Counted from the first letter of the stretch, positions 18,901 to 26,164 are shown. The stretch: 26,189 nt of DNA from Stramenopiles sp. TOSAG23-2 (GCA_900128395.1 LT649440.1:1-26189); one strand, 5' to 3'. The notes: generated from the sequence alone by a model not told the origin. Made by a program: numbers and translations.

Positions 18901-20050
18901 AAAGAATGCCCCCCACGTGCCAGTAATGGGTAAAAATCCAGTTCATATAGATGTACAGTTGGTACAAGTATCGAAATGCCATTACCTCATCTACCAGTGC
19001 CTCAAAATAACTTTCAACATTGTAGTCAATGACGTTTTTTCCTACGAGACTCTCGCATGTTGCGACATCGCTGCTCGATAAACAGGAGCCATGCATTCTG
19101 AAGTTCTCAATCTCGATGCTGCTCACATTACACTGACCAAGTGCGTAATGGGATCCGTCCCATATGTATCTTTGACACTGAAACAGAATGAACTTTTCCC
19201 CATTGCCCAAAGGATGGCGAACTTTGCAATTTTCAAAGTACGAGGTAAATTTTTGTTCTTTCTTTAGAAAAATCATGTTGTACATTCGTATGAAAGGTTT
19301 CAAAAAACTGACAGGCTCTTCGCTTGTTGTTGTCGACTTACTCACAACTAGTTTTGTTGATTTTTCGACGAACACAACCTCAGCGACACACAAAGGGCAC
19401 TCTTGAAGAAACCAGTTAGATCCTTTTGTTTTCATCCATATAATAATGCCAAAAAGTATCATTAAGAAGTGACAATTATAAAAATGTGTTTCCACGGTCA
19501 ACACATAAGTTCCCATAATACGAAAGTCACCAAATGAGCATAGAGCGTCTGGCCACACAAACTGGCAGTCGTAATATGTCCCGAAAAGAGTCACGACGTA
19601 TCCGGTGAGTAAAAGTGTAGACCAAAGCAATATACCGTAAAACGTTGCAGTCCCTAAAGCATGTTTTCGGTACCCCACCATTTTAATATCACTTTTCCCT
19701 CTTTGGCTTCTCTCTGTGTTATCGAGGAGTGGTGTCCCAAGAGATTTAAGGTTGGCATTTTTGTTTTTTGCACGTGACAGCATGCTTTTATACAAAACCC
19801 ATATGCAGCACAAAACCGCCATTGCAAGCTGAATCGCTACGTAGTAAAATGCCGGTTCGCCCAAAGCGTTTGCAAGCTTGTACTCCCACATAAACCATGG
19901 CCTCCTTGGAACATCGTCCCGCGTTTCGACGAAACTGCCATTGCCCTTGCAGAATTCCCCCTTTGCTATTCGAGGGACAATTGGACACGGACCCGTAGGA
20001 GCCCACCGAGCTGCTCTTTGTGGTGCTGATAAAGTGCTCGCGGGGTACAT
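15947..20050 (-). CDS. P5-type (P5B-like) P-type ATPase, 1367 residues
   Basis: P5B pumps (ATP13A2 group) export polyamines from endolysosomes; P5A pumps remove misinserted helices in the ER. Seen here: three hydrophobic N-terminal segments, the actuator TGE at residues 473-475, a phosphorylated Asp at 721 in CFDKTGTITKEG, TGDN at 935-938 and the hinge GDGGNDCGALRMAHVGLALS from 1056, then six C-terminal membrane segments. The GLDYIGF after the phosphorylation site and the KSPSRI before it are P5B-like. The M4 motif reads SPAIP where P5B usually has PPALP and P5A has PPELP, so ion or substrate handling may differ. The frame is intact over 4.1 kb with no tandem duplication. The gene is visibly GC-richer than its AT-rich neighbours and has hairpin elements at both sides. 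Start at 20050 keeps the N-terminal membrane region. Confidence 0.92.
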   Translation of the reverse strand: MYPASTLSAPQRAARWAPTGPCPIVPRIAKGEFCKGNGSFVETRDDVPRRPWFMWEYKLANALGEPAFYYVAIQLAMAVLCCIWVLYKSMLSRAKNKNANLKSLGTPLLDNTERSQRGKSDIKMVGYRKHALGTATFYGILLWSTLLLTGYVVTLFGTYYDCQFVWPDALCSFGDFRIMGTYVLTVETHFYNCHFLMILFGIIIWMKTKGSNWFLQECPLCVAEVVFVEKSTKLVVSKSTTTSEEPVSFLKPFIRMYNMIFLKKEQKFTSYFENCKVRHPLGNGEKFILFQCQRYIWDGSHYALGQCNVSSIEIENFRMHGSCLSSSDVATCESLVGKNVIDYNVESYFEALVDEVMAFRYLYQLYIYMNWIFTHYWHVGGILSSVVGVSALVRVYVKHKAKQKIFNMTRLWSHTTVLRENGLGKREWMDVPSTDLVPGDIVKLRNGANEAWDIPADMVLIRGNVVCNESGLTGEPMPVNKKALPKAEATHDLEVQTNALMSHRNSRSSRMESVLRESFALDSLVNETEKDNTVSSGKGTKTRRSSLQSIFIEEKVGEDYFLFAGCKILEIGKVSKDGSGTAEEHSGTATGDRVAIAIVWRTGISTVRGNMIQDILYPTPMAFQWDNDLGPVSVMLFFEGIITGLIGVLFTLASGAEIPSPINLVFMFIWCTSQLFSPAIPLALVVGQLSSAKRLSNECNIDVKSPSRIALGGKVKTVCFDKTGTITKEGLDYIGFVCTETQNQNECKVERNVEKLSPIIVNGLATCHNLAVFRSGVIGPQVEIEMFGATGFELEVLNSTMFVKQQGKRKLKTLEVFKFDHHTMTMSVVVEDLVNSTKVVYVKGAPEKLLKLCLPETIPANMERLIMQFSLLGNYVLALSTKRFNGTTTGKISRQETEKDLTFLGLLLFRNEMKPSSPAAFEKLRRGGIECIMVTGDNAMCGNYIAKGCGIFESAKDVLLGDVDVITGNVSWTPLVPNGSSAEAYNTDQVLQKVMADSDSFQLAMTGNAYNVLQEEGLYINRLIETVLVYARMSPDQKQDLVQRIMDNGKIVGMVGDGGNDCGALRMAHVGLALSGSDASIVAPFTTTRKSLVAAVDLLLEGRCALANSFASYKFLVIYGQIFCIVKVCGYVFGAYMPTLAYVTVDVLFVIVVTTLMTYAQPKTELAVQTPTASLLSADTVWSILKFHIVSICAFLVGLWVLVCDRGYVAHPAEYTVVWKEWTKFDSYEVGFLYVFFCMRMYGAAIAYTLGGKFRASILKNRWLILFILANFAFLTFLLLSPSTTATKWFHMPNENFNRKYTDRITWIRYQTGLVRDGTRLPSHDPSVKGISWSTLFLIYIIMIASDVLSILVEAKKPLFASQMIHE

Positions 20051-20271
20051 GTCCTGTTTGTTTTTTATATTATGAGATGTTGTTAAAATAAAATTATTAT
20101 ATTAGAACAAAGAAGATTGAACCCTCACATTGTACTGTGATATTTATTTGTATTAATTTTATATCTTTTTTTTTTTGCGCTGAAATCAAAGTTAATTAAG
20201 TTGAATTCAGTCGAAGGGCCTATCCTCGTCATTGAAGAATGAATGAAAAACCTTAAAAACTACTCCCTCTC
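20051..20271. promoter_or_regulatory. Presumed 5' flank of the P5 ATPase
   Basis: AT-rich sequence with a T-run at about 20168-20177. No specific element is recognised. It ends at hairpin element B. Confidence 0.3.
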
Positions 20272-20349
20272 AAAATGTGTTTGCCACAGTGCCGAGTGTG
20301 AAGGGCGTTAACACGGCACAGGCAAACACGTCCAAAAATGGTTGCGGGG
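20272..20349. repeat. Hairpin element, copy B
   Basis: Matches copy A (15790-15866) over about 77 bp, with a two-base insertion in the loop and a longer G-run at the end. Arms GTGTTTGCC (20277-20285) and GGCAAACAC (20321-20329) are fully conserved, as is the inner GTGCCG/CGGCAC pair. Confidence 0.85.
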
Positions 20350-20640
20350 GGGGGTCGTTACCTGCACGATGGCACGGTCTTCGGAGGAAATGGAGTCGTC
20401 CATGGGTGCCTTCCACACGTCCGTTCGTAGATGGAAAAGCACCGGTAGCGATCGGCAACGCAGCGAATCGATCGAGGAGCCTAGCGCGGGGACGTCGCCG
20501 CCCTGGAATGCCAATCCAGGCGGTGCGACAAAACATTCATTCAATTGTTAATAGACTACTAAGAGAAGAGCATGTGTCACTTCTAGCATCATTTTCTCCA
20601 AACTTACCTTCTTTTACTAACACTGTTTGGTCTCTAATGT
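20350..20640. other. GC-rich segment, possible exon or gene remnant
   Basis: From 20350 to about 20535 the sequence is strongly GC-rich and open in several frames (for example plus 20342-20551), but nothing is recognisable. At about 20540 composition drops sharply. From there the plus frame that runs to 20684 reads like real protein (for example HSIVNRLLREEHVSLLASF) up to about 20640. Confidence 0.3.
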
Positions 20641-21189
20641 GTGCTTCCTCCAAAAGAACCACAAGTACAACAAAAAATGCTTGAAGGCGCAATTCCACCC
20701 CCGGCCAAAGTTGATCACATTGGAAGACTTACATGGCAGCTGATAGAACAGCATGATGCAGAATTGCTAGAAGTTGAAGGAAAAATACCATGGGTATATT
20801 TAACAGCAACAAAAACAATATGGGTACCACTCCAACACAGGAGGGACATGGATAGAAATATTCAAACATACCAAACAGATGGGTTTGAGGAAATGTTAAT
20901 GGCAAGAAGATCATCTTCAGATCTAATACAAGCTATGCACCACATGGCAATATCATCACGTTGCAATCAGCTTGGTGTTGTAAAAATTTCACAAACATTA
21001 GCAAGGGTTTGGAACAGTGATTGCAACAACGCATTGCTGCATTTATTGTTGAAAAAAACAAATATATTTTCGTTAAATTTTGACGTGGCAGATTTTGGTA
21101 ACCATGTCCATAATTTTGTTGCCATGTTGAACAATAACATTGAAAAAACTGGTCCATGTTTGGCTTGGTTGAAATATACCATTACATAA
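20641..21189 (+). CDS. Unrecognised ORF, perhaps the downstream part of a frameshifted gene
   Basis: The open frame ends in TAA at 21187-21189. The first ATG in it is at 20677 (170 residues); a GTG at 20641 is only a formal start. It reads as a soluble, partly helical protein (LTWQLIEQHDAELLEVEGK, then a LARVWNSDCNNALLHLLL stretch) with no family I recognise. The plus frame one base away is open over 20,540-20,684 and also protein-like, so a single indel near 20,640 or an intron could join the two. It might be a decaying mobile-element gene or a real gene with a short first exon. Confidence 0.4.
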   Translation: MLPPKEPQVQQKMLEGAIPPPAKVDHIGRLTWQLIEQHDAELLEVEGKIPWVYLTATKTIWVPLQHRRDMDRNIQTYQTDGFEEMLMARRSSSDLIQAMHHMAISSRCNQLGVVKISQTLARVWNSDCNNALLHLLLKKTNIFSLNFDVADFGNHVHNFVAMLNNNIEKTGPCLAWLKYTIT

Positions 21190-21486
21190 CAAAAATCAAA
21201 AAGTCCTATTGCATTGAGAATGTAAATGTGAAAGCAATGCAAAAGATTATATTTTTTTCCTGATCCTCTTGTTTTTTTATCCGATGGCACAGCAGGTAAA
21301 TAGCACACATAATGCTATTTAGTAGTATACTATCGTAATTTCCTCCTTCTCCTCTGGCCACATATTTCAACACAAAGAGATCCCATCTATATATATACAT
21401 ATATACACATATACACGTACAAACAAACAAACAACACATTTATCAAAAGTTATACATCTACAATCATACGTACTATAAATCACAAT
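21190..21486 (+). promoter_or_regulatory. 5' flank of the AATF gene
   Basis: About 300 bp without a gene. It has an inverted AATAGCATT motif at 21311-21319, about 170 bp upstream of the start codon, followed by a TA/CA-rich leader-like stretch. A promoter is inferred from position only. Confidence 0.35.
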
Positions 21487-23355
21487 ATGTCTTCCTTCAG
21501 AGATACTTCAAAAAAGAAGAAAAAAAAGAAAGAAAAGAAGAAGAAAGATGGAAAAAAAAAGAAAAAATCAAGTCATAAAAATAAATCATTAATAGATGAA
21601 GATGATGATAATAATAGTAAAAGTAATAAACGAAAGAAAGAAATTGAAGATGCTTTAAAAGAATTTACAAATCCAAATGAATTAGTAGACCCTGATGCAT
21701 TCGATGCTGATTTTCAAGATGGTACCAATGCTTCAGCAAACACGCCAAATAGTAAATATGATAGTAGTAATATTGATAATTCAGAATTTGGACCTTCTGG
21801 TCGTTTAAATTTACGTGGTGGAATTGATATGGATGATGCCAAATAGTAAATATGATAGTAGTAATATTGATAATTCAGAATTTGGACCTTCTGGTCGTTT
21901 AAATTTACGTGGTGGAATTGATATGGATGATGATGAGAAATATTCTGGAAAAGCAATAACACGTAAAGAACTTGTAAAAAATAATTTAGGACAAAATAAC
22001 GAGGGGGGGGGTGATGATGAGGATGATGAGAAAACACGTAAAAAAATTGAAAATGCCTATATGCAAAGAGCAGCAACTATAGAATTTGATGAACAAAGTG
22101 ATATGATCAGTTCTTCTTCTTCTTCTTCTGATGATGATGATGAATATATTTCTAATAATAATAATAAAAATGACAATACAGATCAATATGATGATGGATC
22201 ATCAAATATTGCAAATGAATTAAAACGTATTGAAGCAGAAGATAAACGTGCATTGATGAAATTATCTGCTTCAAGAGAAGACGATATTGTACGTGCAAAA
22301 CATACTAAAAATCAAATGGCATTGTATGATGATTTTTTACGATTACGGATTTCCATGCAATCCCTTGTATCATCTGCTAATCGTTTTCCACAACCAGATA
22401 TATATCCATTATATAAACAAAAAATATTAAAAAATAAAAATACAAATGCAAATTTTGATACAACTTTAAATGATGTTATGGAAACTATGAGTAGTTTATT
22501 AAACATACAATCAACTTTAATAAGTAGAAATAATAATGTTGAAAAAATTGTGAAAAAAAATAACAAGAAACGTATGCGGAAACAAGGAAATGCTGATGAA
22601 GTTTATTAAACATACAATCAACTTTAATAAGTAGAAATAATAATGTTGAAAAAATTGTGAAAAAAAATAACAAGAAACGTATGCGGAAACAAGGAAATGC
22701 TGATGACGGCAGTAGTAGTAGTAGTAGTAATAGCAGTAGCGACGACGACGACGATGATGATAGCAACAATGTAAACAATGAAATTGATAGAATGTGGAAA
22801 ACAATAAATGAAACAAATCAAGATATTTTTAATCATGATAGAGAAATAATTGATAAATGGGATGAAAAGATACGTTTACAATCAAGTGCTAGTCATAAAG
22901 CATTGAAAGCTGTTAATCGGACTGTTATATCACAAATAGATGCTTTAATGGCTGATAAAGATAAAATTATTCAACGTACTAGAACACATTCCGTACCAGT
23001 CAAAGTTATTGGTAAAAATGATGATAATAATGATAACAGTGACAATATATTACAAGATGATCAAGTTTACGATGATAATGATTTTTATCAAATGCAATTA
23101 AAAGAATTTATATCCTCATCATCTATTAATGATGTTGAACGTAGTCGTTTAGAAACAAAAGTTTCATTTAAATTGAAAAAAACAAAACGTACAGTTGATA
23201 CGAAAGCAAGCAAAGGCCGTCGATTGAAATTTACACCACATTCCAAATTATTAAATTTCATGGCACCACAACCACAAGAAGAATGTATGATCGATGCAGA
23301 GGGTTTAATTGGTTCACTTTTTGAAAAAACACCTGGTGGTGGTGGTGGAGAATGA
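21487..23355 (+). CDS. AATF: AATF/Bfr2/TRAUB ribosome-biogenesis factor, frame broken twice by tandem duplications
   Basis: AATF (yeast Bfr2) acts in the nucleolus in the small-subunit processome. The N-terminus is a Lys-rich nucleolar-type tract, followed by a DPDAFDADF motif typical of the family, acidic runs, a central helical region (LMKLSASREDD, then QMALYDDFLRLRISMQSL) and the diagnostic C-terminal TRAUB part: DFYQMQLKEFI and SKGRRLKFTPHSKLLNFMAP. As written there are three consecutive frames, 21487-21846, 21815-22609 and 22657-23355. Perfect duplications of 94 bp and 107 bp cause the two switches. Subtracting one unit of each leaves one frame of exactly 556 codons, stop included. There is no other damage, so this does not look like an old pseudogene. 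Ser/Asp homopolymers come from AGT/GAT repeats. Confidence 0.88.
21744..21932. repeat. 94-bp frame-shifting tandem duplication in AATF
   Basis: Bases 21744-21837 recur at 21838-21931, with one further matching base. The unit is one more than a multiple of three. In the original frame the ribosome would meet TAG at 21844-21846. Confidence 0.95.
22493..22706. repeat. 107-bp frame-shifting tandem duplication in AATF
   Basis: Bases 22493-22599 recur at 22600-22706, apparently identical and without junction homology. The frame is lost at copy two and a TAA follows at 22607-22609. Confidence 0.95.
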
Positions 23356-23559
23356 ATAAAAAGAAATTGGAGGTTTTTTATATTTTTTTATAAAATTAAG
23401 AGATAGGAATTGTCATGAGTGGTGTAGTAGGAATAAAAAATTAAAATACGCGTATACATTTACTTTTATAAATTTTTATAAATAAAGATAAAACTATCAT
23501 AAATGTATCATATCTTATATTACGAATACTCCTTTCTTCTTATTTTTTTTTTTTAAATC

Positions 23560-23771
23560 CGATGTACAAACAATACACCCTCCGTCTCACTTTTGTGTTC
23601 TTGGAAATTTACCTATAAAATTTTTACCTGTTTGTGCTGGAAATTTATGTTCATCGTCTGGAAAACGATGTACAAACAATACACCCTCCGTCTCACTTTT
23701 GTGTTCTTGGAAATTTACCTATAAAATTTTTACCTGTTTGTGCTGGAAATTTATGTTCATCGTCTGGAAAA
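23560..23771. repeat. 106-bp tandem duplication across the uL13 stop codon
   Basis: Bases 23560-23665 recur at 23666-23771, apparently identical. In sense direction the first copy (23666-23771) keeps the last codons and TGA of uL13, so the protein is intact. The second copy is a non-coding remnant of the gene end. Confidence 0.95.
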
Positions 23772-24193
23772 ATGTGCAATTTAGACGCTCGAACACGTTT
23801 TAATTTGTTTTTTGGTAGCATACCTAATACAGCTTTTTTTAAAACATCTTCTGGTTTCTTTTCCATTAATTTTTTTACATTAATCGACTTTAAATTACCA
23901 ACATAACCAGTATGCCATCGATACACTTTTTGCTCCTTTTTTTTACCAGTCAATGCAACATGTCGTGCATTGGTAACTACTACATAATCACCACTATCTA
24001 TATTCGGTAAATATGTTGGTTTATGTTTCCCCATCAATACACGTGATATATCACTTGCTAAACGTCCAACTACTTTATCTTTTCCATCAATAAAATGCCA
24101 TTTCGGTTTTGCAACACGTTTCCCAGCAATTCTCCTACCAATATTTTTCGTAACAGTTGCATTTCTAAATACACTCGTTTTAAAAGATGCCAT
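23693..24193 (-). CDS. MRPL13: Organelle-type ribosomal protein uL13 (L13), probably mitochondrial
   Basis: A 166-residue protein matching the bacterial-type L13 family: WHFIDGKDKVVGRLAS, the GKHKPTYLPNIDSGDYVVV core, the TGKKKEQKVYRWHTGY strand, a PEDVLKKAVLGMLPKN helix and a C-terminal KLHIF...HKFPAQ. It binds 23S-type rRNA in the large organellar subunit. The N-terminal 25 residues before the core are basic and Ser/Thr/Arg-rich without acidic residues, as in a mitochondrial targeting peptide. Length fits mitochondrial L13; the absence of a bipartite signal argues against a plastid of secondary origin. The stop is in a tandem duplication, and another duplication covers the start, adding an out-of-frame upstream ATG. 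Confidence 0.9.
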   Translation of the reverse strand: MASFKTSVFRNATVTKNIGRRIAGKRVAKPKWHFIDGKDKVVGRLASDISRVLMGKHKPTYLPNIDSGDYVVVTNARHVALTGKKKEQKVYRWHTGYVGNLKSINVKKLMEKKPEDVLKKAVLGMLPKNKLKRVRASKLHIFPDDEHKFPAQTGKNFIGKFPRTQK

Positions 24194-24356
24194 GCTTATA
24201 TATATATATTTCGTTTGTTACTATATGTATATATATATATTATGCTACATATATACATTTCTACACTCGTTTTAAAAGATGCCATGCTTATATATATATA
24301 TTTCGTTTGTTACTATATGTATATATATATATTATGCTACATATATACATTTCTAC
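24170..24356. repeat. 92-bp tandem duplication across the uL13 start codon
   Basis: Bases 24170-24261 recur at 24262-24353, with three more matching bases. In sense direction the upstream copy carries an extra ATG at about 24283-24285. It is out of frame with the gene (92 is not a multiple of three), so a leader read through both copies would hold a decoy start. Confidence 0.95.
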
Positions 24357-24664
24357 TTCTTTCTTTCATTTTTATATTTATTCAATTATTTATTAAAATG
24401 ATGTGTATTGTGTTGTTGTTTTATTAATTAGTATAGGTAGGCCAACATAACAATTATTTTATTTGTAGTAAATAGTCCGCTATACTTGGTACAGTACAAA
24501 TAGCATTCATTTCCCGATTTTCCCCTTTTTTTAATAATTAATAATTATTGTACGAAGAACAAAAAAAAATTATTTATTAATAAAGGACAGACGGATGCAA
24601 TGGTATTAAAAGGATTGGATGAAGGGACAGATAAAAACTGAAATAAATTGTAAATAAGCTAAGC
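24357..24664. promoter_or_regulatory. Divergent intergenic region between uL13 and the last two-TM gene
   Basis: No gene. It carries the exact 16-base motif shared with 3670-3685 at 24482-24497, directly followed by AATAGCATT at 24499-24507, about 165 bp upstream of the ATG at 24665 and 290 bp upstream of uL13. It is probably a shared promoter; this rests on position and motif recurrence. Confidence 0.4.
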
Positions 24665-25353
24665 ATGAGTAATGATGATCGATTTAAAGATATAGAAACA
24701 ATTAAAAAACCAGAACGGGATTATATAGGATTAGGGACACCGGAGGAACGTGGTAGGAATGATTTAAGGCCAGATGGATTTTTAAAAACATTAGATGACC
24801 GCGATGTTCAGGCTTTAAGAAATACACGACGTCAACACCGGAGGAACGTGGTAGGAATGATTTAAGGCCAGATGGATTTTTAAAAACATTAGATGACCGC
24901 GATGTTCAGGCTTTAAGAAATACACGACGTCATATATGGACAGGTGGTATCAATGGTTTGCTTGGTGGTGCGTTAGGCGCGATGACACTATGGCCCGCGC
25001 TGCGTTTTGCGGAGAAGAAGAAAATGTTAGGAAAATTTAAATTAGAAAGTAAACATTTGACTGGATTTGTATTGACATTAGGTGCTGTTAGTATGATTGT
25101 TGGTAGTATGGTAGCTGGTAGGAATAGTGTTCATGAATTACACCCTGTATTTAAAAAAGGTGCAAAGCCAAAATATTCAAGATATGAAAGATTACAAAAA
25201 GGTTTAGGTTTAGAAAGAGAGGAGGATGATGAAGATGGTAACCAACAGAATGTTGATGAACTTGCGGAATTAAGAGAATATGGATATGATGTAAAATTGT
25301 CAACTAAAATTCAAAAAGGTGGTGTAAATAAGTATGGGGATAAAGTTTTTTAG
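24665..25353 (+). CDS. Small protein with two membrane segments, unrecognised, frame broken by a tandem duplication
   Basis: As written, the ATG at 24665 opens a frame that stops after 66 codons because a perfect 98-bp duplication shifts it. The rest continues in another frame to TAG at 25351-25353. Counting one unit gives exactly 197 codons including stop (196 residues). The N-terminal 60 residues are charged and soluble. Two Gly-rich hydrophobic helices follow, one beginning near HIWTGGINGLLGGALG and the other near GFVLTLGAVSMIVGSM. The C-terminal tail is acidic, then basic (KYGDKVF end). The layout resembles small mitochondrial inner-membrane or ER proteins, but I recognise no family. A second duplication covers the stop codon and does not change the protein. 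Confidence 0.7.
24737..24932. repeat. 98-bp frame-shifting tandem duplication in the last two-TM gene
   Basis: Bases 24737-24834 recur at 24835-24932, identical as far as I can read, with no junction homology. The unit is two more than a multiple of three. Confidence 0.97.
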
Positions 25354-25508
25354 TGTGTGTTTAGTTGGTAAATAATCACATTAGGTCGGAATTAAGAGAA
25401 TATGGATATGATGTAAAATTGTCAACTAAAATTCAAAAAGGTGGTGTAAATAAGTATGGGGATAAAGTTTTTTAGTGTGTGTTTAGTTGGTAAATAATCA
25501 CATTAGGT
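25265..25508. repeat. 122-bp tandem duplication across the stop codon of the last two-TM gene
   Basis: Bases 25265-25386 recur at 25387-25508. The unit holds the last 29 codons, the TAG and 33 bp of 3' flank. Copy one preserves the gene end. Confidence 0.97.
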
Positions 25509-25814
25509 ACGTTGTACATTTTTGTTTTTTTATTTTTATAAATACGAAGTACGAATCTCATTTTATAAAAAAAAAAAGAAGAAAATTTTAGACACTCACA
25601 CACGAGTGTATATAATGTAAGAAAATACGAAAATCCACACATATATATATACTCAGTACTGTATATATATATTTACATATGTATTCAATATATACCAAAT
25701 CTCACACACACACACACGCCAGGAAATCAAAAAAGTCTCCTCCGGCTCTCTCTCTGTCCCTTGTAATCTTATATATCATAATATATATATACGAATATAA
25801 GTACAAAAGAAGCC
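25509..25814. other. AT- and CA-rich spacer
   Basis: Low-complexity sequence with a CA run at about 25704-25717 and TA runs. The plus-strand frame that leads into the next feature is formally open here, but the translation is repeat-derived. Confidence 0.4.
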
Positions 25815-26164
25815 ATGAAAATGCACGTGCTAACGGTTCTCGCTCTAATGCATCAATAGTTCCATTCGCAGTCGATACGCTAGGAAATTTTTGCTCTGTT
25901 GCTATTACCTTTTTAAAAGCAATCGCTAAAACAAAATTTGCAAAAATCTCGAACAAAGCCGAAGTAAAGGAGCTCGCAGCTTCCAATTGGATTTCTACTA
26001 CGTGTAGAGATATACAAACCGCGATTATTAAAACTTGCGCCTATAATAATCGTTTTGCTTTAAAATGTGCATTTGGTGAGTCGTATAATGATTTGTACCC
26101 TGGTACAATTTATTCTCCGCCTTCATATGATGTCCGTTTTCCATCAGCTATTATGAGTAGTTGA
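25815..26164 (+). pseudogene. Probable 5'-truncated retroelement ORF (C-terminal remnant)
   Basis: The open frame ends at TGA 26162-26164. From about 25815 it becomes protein-like: VPFAVDTLGNFCSVAITFLKAIA, then a Cys-Arg-Asp-Ile-Gln stretch with a C-terminal helix. From memory this resembles the segment after the reverse transcriptase domain in algal non-LTR element ORFs, which has a PFxxDxxGxxGxxAxxFL pattern and a later CxxIQxAIxxxNAxL helix. No reverse transcriptase core lies upstream, only low-complexity DNA, so it would be a 5'-truncated copy as LINEs often leave. Resemblance is weak, and a small unknown gene is the alternative. Confidence 0.35.

Noticed and set aside
22485-22836. Minus-strand Phe/Tyr-rich ORFs antisense to AATF
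   Set aside because: They are reverse translations of AAT/GAT/AGT repeats and of the duplicated unit.
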